Shown here: positions 22,746 through 34,789 of the stretch, one piece after another
Position numbering within the stretch: position 1 is the stretch's first letter
Layout: each line of letters opens with the position of its first letter
Source: Colletotrichum lupini
Lineage: Eukaryota > Ascomycota > Sordariomycetes > Glomerellales > Glomerellaceae
Assembly: GCF_023278565.1 (NCBI RefSeq)
Contig: NC_064675.1
Location: 2,046,001-2,110,000 of the forward strand
Direction: 5' to 3'
DNA: 64,000 nt
Position numbers and translations under genes: made by a program
Notes under the pieces: generated by a model
Seen by the model: the letters and a program-made list of their open reading frames with translations, nothing else
Database searches by the model: none
What the model was told of the DNA's origin: nothing

Positions 22746-25700
22746 ACACTAGTATTAATAAACACTCTTTAACTAACGTTAAACGAGATACCTCCTATAT
22801 AAAGTAAATTAGTAAGAAACGACTCGCAGTATAACTACTTACTACTCTATATATTCTATAATCTTCGCTAGCCTCTACTATTCTTACGTATTATATTCTA
22901 AGTCGTAAACCTAACGGTACGCAAAAGATACTAAATATATACGATCTAAGTAGCTGCCCAGCTATAACTTATAAGTCGCACTAGAAGTTTAGTAATACCT
23001 AGGTCTTTTCCTCTAGTTACATATTATCGCATCGGATCTTATAATAAGTATAGTAATACTAGCCTACGTATTACTTAGCTCACTCTACGCTATCTAATTA
23101 GTACGGTATCTATTTATACACTATACTTCCTATAATTACTTACCCTTAAAAATTATAGCCCCTACTACGATATATCGTCTTTAAAAGCGATCGACTATAT
23201 ACTAATATAGCTAGCTAGGGCAAGACGGTACTAATTACTTTTAAGCTAGTATAATACGTCTACCTAGCTAATAACGCCCCCGTCCCTTATATTAATAATA
23301 AATAGTACGTAGGCTATATATCCTCCTCTACTTAATCGTGAGGTACTAGCGAGAGAGGGACTTAGGAAGGCTAAAAAAATATCTAGCGCCTTTACTAACT
23401 ACTTTTTCTTCCTTTTTTATAACGTTTAGATCTTACTATTCTTTTAAAATTATTAAGTAATTATAAGTCTTATTACTAAAAAATCCTACTTTACTATAAT
23501 ATTAAACTCCCTTTTCGGAGCTAACTTAATTAATAAAGGACTCTTTTTTAATATTAATATTAATAGATTATTATACTAAATTTATAAGAAATTTTCTTAA
23601 GAAATAGGCCGCCTTAAGCGTATTTATTTTATTTATAATAGCTACGTTTCCTATTTTTCTAAACTATTACCGTCCTAGATTCCCTTCGGAGCTAAGTACG
23701 AGGAGGTTGATTATACCCTTATTGGCGTTCTATTATTTTAATAAATTTATTATAACTAGTATAAGGTTTTTATAAGGACGTAGCCAAGTCCTATAATACT
23801 AATATACCCTTTTTTTAACTAAGTACGGGCTATTTTTATAAAAAGGCTTAAGTACCTAGAGGATCTCTATATATTACTTATATATATTATTATTAACGAC
23901 CTTAAAAAAGACCCTTAGCTTATAATTAACTATCATTTTAGGATAGGTAAAGATATTTTATTCTTAAACTACGATATTATCCTTTTTAGAGCTATTAAAG
24001 CTAGTTTCGTTCTTTTAGTTAATAACCTTTTAAAATAGTATAAAAATAAGATCGTATATAGTATATTACTTAGTACGGAGTTTAACCCCGGCTAGTTAAT
24101 ATAAGTAAAAAACGCCCCTATATATTTATTAAGCTTAGTTAAAATAAGGGGCTATAAAGAGGAGTTTAGGTTTTATTTTATATAGTAATTACTTAATATC
24201 TCTAGTATTATAAAATACGAGGACTAGACTTATATTAAAAAGCTTATTTAGCCTATTACTAAAGTATATCGGAATATTTACGAAGTAGCAATAGGAATTA
24301 TTTTTAATAACTAAGGATTATAGGAAGCGTATAATACAATTCTTATTTAATAAAGCAAAATACTCTATTAAAACGGGTTTAGGTTACTATATATTATATA
24401 ATTAAAAGATTGGGCGCTAATAAGGCTACTTTATATAAGTAGGGTTTTTAATATTATACTAGCGGGGGTATATTAATTAGTATAAGAAATACTCGACGAT
24501 TATATAAAAGGTAACCTCGTTTACTCTCTAAACGTCGATAGATTAGTTACCGAACCTATTGTTTAGCTAACTTATTTTTTAACTATACTTACGTAGGGGC
24601 TCTATAAAGTAGCGGAGCTATTATAAAAAGAGTAGGTATAAAAATTATAAAATATATTATAGTACTTATTATACGTAATAACTTTAATAGAGGGGTAAGA
24701 TAGTTAAGTAGTAGTTATTAAGTAGAGTATATTATAAATAATAAAAAATACTATATAAAGCTAGGCGTTTTAAAACGACCCTATAATCCTAAATAGGATA
24801 GCGGTTCCTAAGAGTATAATAGTAGTACCTATATTAAAATAAGAGATTTTATTACTAACGGTCTTATAAGTACGAATACGTATATTTATTAAGATTTTAT
24901 AGGTATATAAGGTCTTATAAGTAAGAAGAATTTTAACGTTTAATAACTTACTTATAGCTAATAAGTTTATATCTTATATTCTTATTTAACGTATACGTAT
25001 AGTTATATATTTAGAGCGCTTTAGATACGAGCTTAGCGGATATTAATAAACGTTACCTCTATATAATATATATTTAAAATCTTTACTAATTACCCTCTAT
25101 TTTAAGCAATTTATAAAGATTTTAATTATTCCTATAGCTACGTATTTATATATAATAAGGGACGGCGTATTATAATCTATAGTTATGCGGGCTTTTTAAA
25201 AATCGTCCTTAACTTATATATTTATAAATCGAAGCGGCTAAGGCCGTAGCCGTAACTTAGTACAAAAGATTTAAGCCGCGAAGTAGCTAAGCCGAGGTAA
25301 AAACGAGGGATATATCTAATAAGCATTTTCGGCCAGAAGGGCATATAAGTAAAAGCACCCCGGTTAGTTAATAGAGGCCGCCCTATAGCTAAAAACTAGC
25401 TATCTCGTATATAGCCGCTTACTAGCCTCCCTTTTTAATACTCTAAGGCTAGGTTATAACGTAGATCTTATAATATATAGTATACTAAAGGGTACTATAA
25501 ACGACGTTTTAAATATTCTATATACTTCCCGTACGCACGGTATTCTATACTTACTTATAAAATAGCCTAGATTTTATACCGGTTTATACTACTAAAATAG
25601 CCCCTAAATAGTTATATATCTACCCTCTTTAAGAATAGAACCGTAAGTATTTAGCGCTCGAGTTATAATCTATTTATATATAGACGTATACTATATAGGT

Positions 25701-28480
25701 AAGCGTAACGTAAATATATAAATAGCTACCTTTTTAAATAAAGTAACTTATTATTTTTTAATTTATTTCGTAGTATATACGTACTTACTTCTTATTCTTA
25801 TTAATATTAGTCCTTTAACTATACCCCATAGCCCGGTTTATACCCCCGTGCGCCCTTATAAACGGATTATTTTATAATAGTAATCGCGTTAGTATTAAAA
25901 GTAGTTAAATAAGCTTTTTAAAATAAGTATATAATAAGATCGGTATTTTAAAAACGGTTTATTTTTAATAAGCGCTACTTAAATATCTTATATAATAACT
26001 TATTAAATTTTAAAACCCGTAATATACTTCTCGCTCCCTATACTCAACTCGGCTTAAGCTTTTACTTTACGATAATTATCCTTTAATTTTAAAGTTTATA
26101 TTAACTTTAAAACTTATTATAAACGAACCCTATATTTAGCTCGCTAAAGAGGGTAAGAGCTCTACAAGTAGATATAAAAACGAACTACGCTTCTATACGT
26201 ACTTTTATATAAGTAATAAGTAGCTTAGTTATTAATATACTTTATATAGTTAGCTAACTAGCTTATATTATACTTAAGTAAATATTTAAAACGGGATAAA
26301 TATTATCCCCTTATTATAATAAGTAGCGTAACGTTTATTATAGCTTCTTAAAGTATTCGTTATTTATTATATTTCTTATTATCTAAGCTTATTATATATA
26401 CCTATTTTTTAATACTATATACCCTTAAAAACAAGCGTTCGCTTCTTAAGTTAAGTTTACTTAGCTCTAAATCGATGCCTTAGGCCTTATTATTATCCTC
26501 GGAGTAAATAAAGTTAATATTAATATTAGTTATTTTATTTTTAATTACTATACCGAGTTCTTATCGTTACTAAGCACCTTCGTCTTCGTAAATAATTAAT
26601 TTATAAAAAAGTAACTTAACTTCGAGTTTTATGATCTAATAGAGGGTATTAAAATAATAAAAATAGTAGGCTAGCTCTCTTATTAGCTAAAAGCTTAAGA
26701 TTTTTATTAAATTTATTATAGGATTTAATAAGAAGTATAAAAATATCTACTATGGGGTCTTTTTTATATTTAAACGGCCTTAGTAATTAGCGTCCCGTAT
26801 TACGGAATATTACTAGCCCTTACCGTACTTTTAGCTAATTAATAAGGCTTTTTAAATATTTTATTTATAATTTTTTTAGTTATTATATAAGTTATATTAG
26901 TATAATAAAACCGGGCGGGGATTAATAAAGTAATTACTAAAGTAAAATAAAAGGCTAAAAAGAGAGATTAGGATACGACCTAAGTAAAAGTTATTCTCGT
27001 TTTAAATAATTTAAAAGTCGTTATAATAAAGATCTCTTATTACCTCGTTAAGCTAGTCTTTACTAAGGCCCTAATAATCCTAAATAGTTATTTTTATAAA
27101 CTTATTTAATAAGTTAACTAAATAAGTTTTACGGTTTATATTATTAATATTAATATAGCATCGTTATAGATATAGATATATATAATTATATTAATTATAG
27201 CTTTAATTATATTAACTACGTTTAGATTTAACTCTATTAATAAGTAGTTAAGAAAGCTTATTACGAGTATGGGAATATATAAGGATAAGTAAGTATAAGT
27301 AGTATACCCTATATTATCGGGGTTAAAGGTAGTTTGTTTAAAATACCCCGAAAAATAGTATAATAAGTAATAGGATTATTTATTTAATAGGATTCTAGAG
27401 CTAGGGACTAAATATTAAAAAGATCTTTTTATCTAGCTATAGCTTACTAGCGCAAAGTTAGACTTAATAAGAATATAAAATTTTATATTATAAAAAGAAA
27501 ATACTAAGTAGTAAAAAGGTTTTAATAAAATACGTAGTAATTAAAAAGAGCTCTTATACTAAATATAAATATTTATATAAGTTATAATAACGTAGTATTA
27601 CCTCGTTATTTTATAATCCTACGTAGTCCTATTAATCTTTAAGTAACGTAAATTAGAACTATACTACGTTAGTTATTAAGAGAGACCTTTTGCTTTTTAT
27701 TATTAATAATAATAAGTAGGTATTTCTAAAACCTCTATTATCTAAGTATTTTATAATTAAAAGGTTATTACCCGTAGTAATTCGTAAGAGGTTATTATAA
27801 TTAAATTCCGTAAATAAAGTTATTAATAAATACTAAGCTTAGTATATAGAACTAAATAAAGTAGAAACGGTAATAGAGCTAAAGTAAAAAGATTTAAAAA
27901 AGGGAATTTAAAAGTAAAAAAAATACTTATAATAAGAGAATTAAAAATCGACGTAGTAAAAAGAGATATTTTAATAAAGAGAACTTTAGTAAAAGATAGA
28001 TATTTTAATAAGGAATTAAAAATAGCTAGCCTTAATAAAATAGTAAAGTAAAATAGGGCGCCGTAATTTATTAATAATACGTCGGCTATTAGCTAGACCC
28101 TGCTATTTAAATAGGGCTACTAACTAAAGAGCGGCTAAAACTAAGTAAATTAAAATTAATTAATAAGAATTAAGCGTTACGCTTTGCGCTCTGCTAAGGT
28201 AAAAAGTATAAAAAGTAGTAGTATTAGTTTATTAATAATTAAAATAAAAGAGTAATTAAATAGGTAAGAATAGCTTTAATTAGTAAGCTAGTTAAGTAGA
28301 AATACTCTATCCGGGCTCGGCTATTATTATACTTTACTCTATAGTTAATATAACTTTAATAAGATCCTAAAGTATTAGAACGCTAAAGTTAAAGATATTA
28401 GAACTTCTACTCTTACCCTTTTTAAATAGCGCCGGGCCTATTATTACTAAAGCTTCTACTTATACTAGAGTAGTTACCCT
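22746..28480. other. RIPed DNA, no family recognised
   Basis: 5.7 kb between the minisatellite and the NLR relic. The first part, to about 23340, still holds some CpA and TpG. Plus-strand frames near 24200-24560 and 27100-27900 are readable for tens of codons with only TAA/TAG stops, so genes or elements probably stood here. A Ser/Pro/Lys-rich stretch lies near 25200-25450 and a Lys/Glu-rich one near 27830-28030. I find no reverse-transcriptase, transposase, kinase or HET motif that I would defend. Confidence 0.45.
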
Positions 28481-28743
28481 AACTACTCGTAATAAATACT
28501 TTATATATTGCTATTAACTCCTTAACGTAACTTAAAGAAGTAATACGCGGCCCGATTTATATTTAATAGCTAATCTTAATTTATTAACTATATAATATTC
28601 TATATAATATTTTAAAAGTAACTAAAGTACGTTTTGCGAATTTTTCGTAATCTAGACGCCCTCTTATAAGAGTATTTAACTCTAATTATTAAAACCTTAA
28701 ATTAGTTTTTTAATCGTTTTTATAAATATGTTTTTTAAGCTAT

Positions 28744-29769
28744 TATAGCCCTTTAGTATACGCTAGTACTAGCCCGTAGCTACGTCCTAGAGCTTAATAG
28801 TATTATTATTAGAGGCTAATACTAGCTATTACTTATTAAGAGAGAAGGTTATTAAGTTAACTTAACTACTATAGCCTTTTAGCATGCGCTAGTACTGGCC
28901 CGTAACTATGTCCTAAAGCTTAATAGTGTTATTACTTAAGGCCGATACTAGTTACTACTTATTAAGAGAGAAGATTACGGACCTAAGAGATCTATTATAG
29001 CCCTTTAGCGTCCGTTAGTACTAGCCCGTAGCTACGTCCTAGAGCTTAACGGTATAGTTATAAGAGGCTAATATTAGCTACTACTTATTAGGAGAGAAGG
29101 TTATTAAGTTAATAGAGTCGTTATAGCCTTCTAACGTCCGCTAGTACTAGCCTATAGCTACGTCCTAAAGCTTAACGGTATAGTCGTAAGAGGCTAATAC
29201 TAGTTACTATCTATTTAAAAAAAAGGCTACTAACTTAACGAATTTACTATAGCCCTCTAGCGTACGTTAGTACTGGCTTATAGCTACGTCCTAGAGCTTA
29301 ATAGTATTATTACTAAAGGCTAATACTAGCTACTACCTATTAAGAGAGAAGGTTACTAAGTTAACCTAATTACTATAGCCCTCTAGTATACGCTAATACC
29401 GGCCTATAGCTACGTCCTAGAGCTTAATAGTATTATTATTAAAGGCTAATACTAGCTACTAACTATTAAGAGAGAAGGTTACTAACTTAACGAATTTATT
29501 ATAGCCCTTTAGCGTCCGCTAGTACTAGCCCATAGTTACGTCTTAGAGCTTAATAGTATAGTTATAAGAGGCTAATACTAGCTACTACTTATTAAAAAAG
29601 AAGATTACTAAGTTAATAATATTATTATAACCCTTTAGCGTCCGCTAGTACTAGCCTATAGCTACGTCCTAGAACTTAATAATATTATTACTAAAGGCCG
29701 ATACTAGCTACTACTTATTAAATAAGAACGTTACTAAGTTAATAAGGTCGCTATAGCCCTCTAGCGTTT
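28744..29769 (-). repeat. WD40 tandem array, 8 x 126 bp
   Basis: The plus-strand motif 'tatagcc' marks unit starts at 28744, 28870, 28996, 29122, 29248, 29374, 29500 and 29626, with a partial unit at 29752. Every spacing is exactly 126 bases. On the minus strand each unit reads as a 42-residue WD40 repeat. It has a G-Y (from GH), an F-V-N-L-V-T-F-S core, a L-V-L-A-F-S stretch, N-T-I-K-L and a TAG-D that stands for W-D. Units differ by RIP transitions and also by A/T transversions, which change S-N-N-T-I-K to S-Y-N-Y-T-V-K, at sites known to vary in HNWD repeats. Near-identity of repeats and lack of indels fit the recent repeat shuffling seen in this family. Confidence 0.95.
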
Positions 29770-31350
29770 ATAAATACGTATTCTAATCTACGTCTCTTTT
29801 TATAAGTATAGTAATCTAGGCTAGTACTTTTATTTAAAAGAGTTACTTTATTAAGCTACGTATAGGGCTAAATAAAAGAGTAGCCGTATATAGTTATAAT
29901 AAAAAGCTTTTTATATATTATTTATAGAAAAAAAAAAACTAATAGGTATCTTAAATAAGTTTTATAAGTTATATTTCTATACTTACTTATAGAGTTATTA
30001 AGTTATTTCTTAAGATATAGTTCTATTAAACCTATTATTAATATTTAGAGTTTCTATATTATTACTACTACTTATAGCATACCTTATAAAAGACTCTAAG
30101 CCTCTAGCTAGTAGAAATCATAGCTTTTAAAAAAAGCGTAAATACTAGCGTTATTTTATAAATTATTATACGTCGGGCTATCCGCGGGATTTATATATTA
30201 AAAATAGTTAACTTAGTAAGTAAATAAATACGTTAAAAAAGTTAAAGGGTCTAGGTTAGGTAGTAATATATCCTCTCTAAGGGTTCTAGAGGCGCGTAAG
30301 TTATAAATATCGCGTTTAAGGGTTCTAAATAATACCTTTAAAAACTTTAAAAAAATAGCGTAATACTAATACGTAATATTAAAAAGTAAAATCTAGCGTA
30401 ACGCTTTATATTCCTTATTTATAAAGAAATCTTTAGCTAATTAATATATAAAGTAAATAGCTTTATTATATAGAATTAAGAAAGAGCCGTAGTAATTAAT
30501 AACCTTTTTAAAATCCTTAATAAAGAGAGTTAGTAGTTTTATAATAAATAATAGTTCTTTTAATATAATAAGATAGTATATAACTAATATTATAACTAAA
30601 ACCTCTTTATAGAGGTTTATAACCCTAGAATTAGAGATATAGTTAATTATATATACGTAAAAAAACTAAAGGCCTAGTAATAATTCCCTTAGGACCTTAA
30701 GTATATCTTAATCTAAACCTTAGTACTTAGCGAGCGCCTTATAAACTAAGGCTACTTAGAGGAAAGTATTATTTAAGTTGTTAATTAAATACTTCTAAAC
30801 GTTAATACGAGTTTTATCGTTATACTCCTTTAATACTATTAGTTTATTTATTTTATAATAAATATATATATAAATAATATAGGTAATAGATTTTTTATTT
30901 AGCTCGAGGTAAAAACTAACTTAATATATTCAATCGTTTAATTTTTCCTTAATTTCTAATTAATTACGGCTCGAAACGATTTACTTAGTACGAGATAAGG
31001 ATAACGTTTAAATAATAAAGTTAAGAAGCTTTAGACGTTTTATTATATACTCTTTAAGTATATTAATAATTAAAAGGACGCTATTTAGAGCGGGATTATA
31101 TAGTATAGTTATAAGGATTTTAAATATAACCTCTTAGGTATTTAGGTCCTCGAATTACTATTTATTATTATTATTATATTTTTTATAAATATATAGAATA
31201 AGCCGTTAATACTACTTTATAAAACTATAAATTAAACCTCGTAGTATAGCTATTATATTATTTAGGCCTCTTATAGTAACTTAATAAAAGAAGTAGGATA
31301 ACTTATTAAAAAGTTCTTTCTCTAGCTCGTTAATAATACTATATAGGAGT

Positions 31351-31376
31351 ATTATTTTATTTTTATTTAAATTACC
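31351..31376 (-). other. NACHT P-loop (Walker A), RIP-altered
   Basis: The minus strand runs GGT AAT TTA AAT AAA AAT AAA ATA AT, where the family codes G-D-P-G-K-G-K-T-M. Each difference fits G-to-A or C-to-T change. With the two invariant glycines lost, the ATPase would be inactive even without stops. Confidence 0.88.
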
Positions 31377-31960
31377 CCTTATTTAAAATAAATAGCTCTA
31401 TATGTTTATATACTACCGCTAGAAGTCGGGATAGCCTAGGACCTAGAAATACGAATTTTAAAAAAGACCGCTTTTAGTATCCTAGATACGCGTTTTATTA
31501 TCGTAAGGATCTATTTAAAAGAGGTTATTTAGGTATTTCTTATTATCCTAGTCCTATTACTTTTTTATATATTACCTAGTTTAGTATTAAATAGAAAACG
31601 TAATACTTTAAAACTACTTAAGCTAGTACTCCGCCTTAGCTTCGAGGCCTTAGAGGTATTAATACGTTTTTTAGAAGTATTAAGATACTTTTAGGTTATA
31701 ATATTAGTCCGAATAGCCTCGTATAGTAGTCTTAGTAATAGTTATATTATTAAGTTTATTAATTTAGTTATTTAGCTTTATAATATCCCTTAAAAAAATA
31801 ATAACTTAGTTCTTAAAATAGAAGTAAATACTTCTTATTAAGTATAAAAAGAGCTTTTAATAAAGCTAAATAATATATTTTTTAAGCTAACTACGTAGCC
31901 CTTCCAAGTCCGGCCTAGTACTCTCTTAATCGAGGAAGAGGTTAACGAAGTTCTAATACT

Positions 31961-33090
31961 AGTCTATTTTTAATATAATATAAATAATATTATCGTATTA
32001 AATACTTAGCTTAGTAAATAAGTTTATAAGGATTTATATAAGGTTAATATATGTTTATAGGTTTTTAAAATAACTAACCTTAAGAATAAAAGAGATATTA
32101 ACTTAAGTAATAGCGGCTTTAGGGGTAGTTTATATAGCCTTTTTAACTACTTCTTTTAGTAAAAAAGCGATTTAAATCGTATTATTAATTATTTATTTAG
32201 TAGTCGTAATCCGTTTTTTTTTTTATAACCCGGCTTAAATAAGCCTTTTTATTTATTACTATTTTCTTTATAAAATAAGTTTAATATAGTTTTTAAATAT
32301 AGTAATAGGAGTAGAACTACTACTCTAAAGTTTAGTTAATAAAAGTGTTTTGTATATTTCGATAACCCTAGGATCGCTAGACTTAAGATTATTATATACT
32401 TAATTCTAAAGCTACTTTTTAAGGCTTATTAACGTTTTAAAAAATAGTAAAGATTAAGGAGGGGCTATTAAAAATAATAAAATATAAAGTCAAAAAGACT
32501 CCGAGTTACGGAACTTAAATTTTAGCTACTATAAGTATAACGGACTTATCCTAAGCGACCTATTCGCCCTTAGTAATAGTAATAATTAAAATATTTAAAA
32601 TAAAAGAGCTTAGCGGGCGCAAAGCTTTAAGGACTAGGCTTTAGGAAATATTATTTTTATTATTAATTAGTCGGGGCTAGTCTCTTTATAAGTATTAATT
32701 TTATAATATATATAAAATTATATCGTATTAGCTAGGTACTAGCGTATAGTCGTAAGTATAGTATAAATATTAACTTATTATATAAGCTAAGTAGTATCCC
32801 TTTTTATAAAGGTAAGCCCTAACTTTAAGAGCTAGTTAAATATAAATTAAGTCCGCGGGCGCTATTAATTTAAATACGAGGTTTGTTTATTATAACTATT
32901 TTTATATATTTTAGGAGCTATGGGAATTGAATAGTATACGATAGGCCGGTACTATGGTTTTATTTATATAAAAACCTTTGTTAAATAGTACTTTAGCTAT
33001 AATTATTTTTAGAAGTTATTACTTAGACGTTCTTATTAGTTATATAGGCGGCGCGTCGGCGATTATTAAAAATATACTATACCTTAATAC
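31961..33090. other. RIPed DNA between NLR and LINE
   Basis: No domain recognised. It may include the NLR's 5' end or an N-terminal effector domain, and the 5' flank of the LINE. A lighter-RIP stretch begins near 32920 ('tatgggaattgaatag'). Confidence 0.4.
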
Positions 33091-33479
33091 TATAGTCTCT
33101 ATTAAGAATTAAAAAAAAAAGGATGATTAGCTATGGTAGGTCTGGGTAAGTAATAGACCCGGATAGGTACGCATTTATTATAAGAAGTATTAAGCTCGTG
33201 GATTTTTTAGGGAGCGAAGACTTTTAATATTTATATTTTTAAAGAATTATTTGACGTTATTAAGTTAATCGCTATTGAGAAGCTCCGAAACGTACTATAT
33301 AGTACTAATACGATCTATTACGTAGTAACTTTATATACGTCCTAACGTAATAAATCGTAAGCTAAATTTAATATTTATTACCGTTATAAAAGAGGTTATA
33401 ATAGCAAGTAACGAGGATTTATTATTACGAAGGGTACGAAAACTATTTATAAAAGTCTAACTAAACTAGACCTACTAAG

Positions 33480-34760
33480 AGATAATTAATAATATAACTA
33501 ATAGAGCGACGGAGATTATTAATAATAGCTAGCGGATAGTAATTATATAAGCCGTAACTCTAGCTAAGGGATATATAAAACCTATTAAGAATAACGATAA
33601 GGGACTGTTCTTAACGATAAGTAAGTAAATTAAAGAGCTATATATAGTAGTTAAAATTATATTTAATACGTAAAAAAAGTTAGAAATATAAAATAAGAAC
33701 GTTAAAGCGGAGCTTTACGTAATTATTTTAGAACTATAAATAGTTAAAGGCGAGCTATAAGCTATTAAAAGAGAGCTATAAGCGATAAAAGAACGTATAG
33801 AGGACGAAGGTATTAAGACGAATAAAAGCTTTAAAGTAATCGTAGTAGTAATTACGATATAGAATAGCCTAAGCGCGTTTTATATAGACGTTACGCGTAG
33901 CGGCTTAAGTAAATAAAGTTATAACTTATAGGTAGCTATACTAAGTAACGTAATTTTAGCAAGCCGTAGCGACCCTCTATTCTATATAATTAATATATTA
34001 AAAGTTAAAAAAGGTAGTAATAAGCCTAACGTAAGTTAAATCCGGGCCGTAGTAAAAACAAAGATATATATAATAAATAAATAGAATAGCTAGCGCTATT
34101 AGGCTATTATAATAAACTTAAGGAATGTGGATAGGATTCGGATTATTTATTATAATAATACTAAATATAAGCTAGTTAAATAGATTATAAAAAAAAGCTT
34201 TAGTCCCGGTATACGAGTTCTATAGGACGAACTCTACTCCGTAAAGATCGATAACGTAAAAAGAACTAAAATACTAAATAAAAAGGGTAATATTAGGGCT
34301 AAAATAGTAGAGGTACTTAGCTAAGAAAACGAGACTACCGTTATTAAGATATTTTAATTAAGTACGAAAGATATACTTAAAGTATATAGGTCTATAGTCG
34401 TATTTATAATTAAGGTTAGTAATATATATAAACTAATCTCCGAGGGCTTTTTTTATATTAAAAAAGAGTCCGGCACAACGATAGTATTTAAGTAGCGGCT
34501 ACGTTTTTAATAATATTATAATTATTAATAAATCACTAAGTATAAGGCGTATTAGTATATAAACCCCTAGGTATATAGACGATATACTAAGGTAAGCTAT
34601 TATTATTTTAAATATAATAAAACGATCGTAATATATATACCTTATAGCGGACTATATAAGTCGTTTAATAAGAACTATTTAAAGCTAAATCCGCGCTCTT
34701 ATAAATAAAAAAGTTTAGATCCTTTAACTTAACGTAAAGAAATAGGCTAAGGTTTATAAA
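33480..34760 (+). pseudogene. LINE ORF1 (gag-like)
   Basis: A helical stretch at 33610-33810 with repeated E-L-(Q)-A-I-K/R is the coiled coil that trimerises such proteins. Near 34212 the frame reads R-V-L-*-D-E-L-Y-S-V-K-I-D-N-V and then R-T-K-I-L, the conserved Tad1 ORF1 block. E-N-E-T-T-V-I-K-I follows near 34330 and a S-E-G-F-F-Y block near 34440. A zinc-knuckle region lies at 34505-34610 where all Cys codons (TGC/TGT) now read TAC/TAT. Binds element RNA in the ribonucleoprotein in known relatives. RIP removal of the cysteines is visible directly, with the histidines also changed to tyrosine. Confidence 0.88.
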
Positions 34761-34789
34761 AGTTTAATAAATAACGAGGCACTACGCAA

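Larger units (their letters stand above)
28480..31960 (-). pseudogene. NACHT-WD40 NLR gene (RIPed)
   Basis: Relic of a fungal NOD-like receptor of the HET-E/HNWD type. These cytosolic STAND proteins sense a ligand with WD40 repeats and signal cell death through an N-terminal domain. Minus-strand order is as follows. An N-terminal serine/charged stretch lies near 31600-31900. D-P-Y-D-N-K-T-R-I lies near 31510 and S-Y-F-*-V-L-G-Y-P-D-F near 31440. The P-loop at 31376-31351 reads G-N-L-N-K-N-K-I-I, where the family has G-D-P-G-K-G-K-T-M. I-I-N-E-L-E-K follows, then NACHT remnants. Eight WD40 units of 42 residues span 29769-28744. The tail has Q-N-V-L-*-L near 28630 and L-A-I-K-Y-K-S-G-R-V-L near 28560, the conserved ending of NACHT-WD40 proteins. 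Stops are TAA/TAG. Effector domain and start codon unresolved. RIP destroyed both the P-loop glycines and the Trp-Asp codons. Confidence 0.92.

Noticed and set aside
28744..29769. Non-coding satellite
   Set aside because: The exact 126-base period is 42 codons, and the minus strand reads WD40 with the correct C-terminal tail and an upstream NACHT P-loop.
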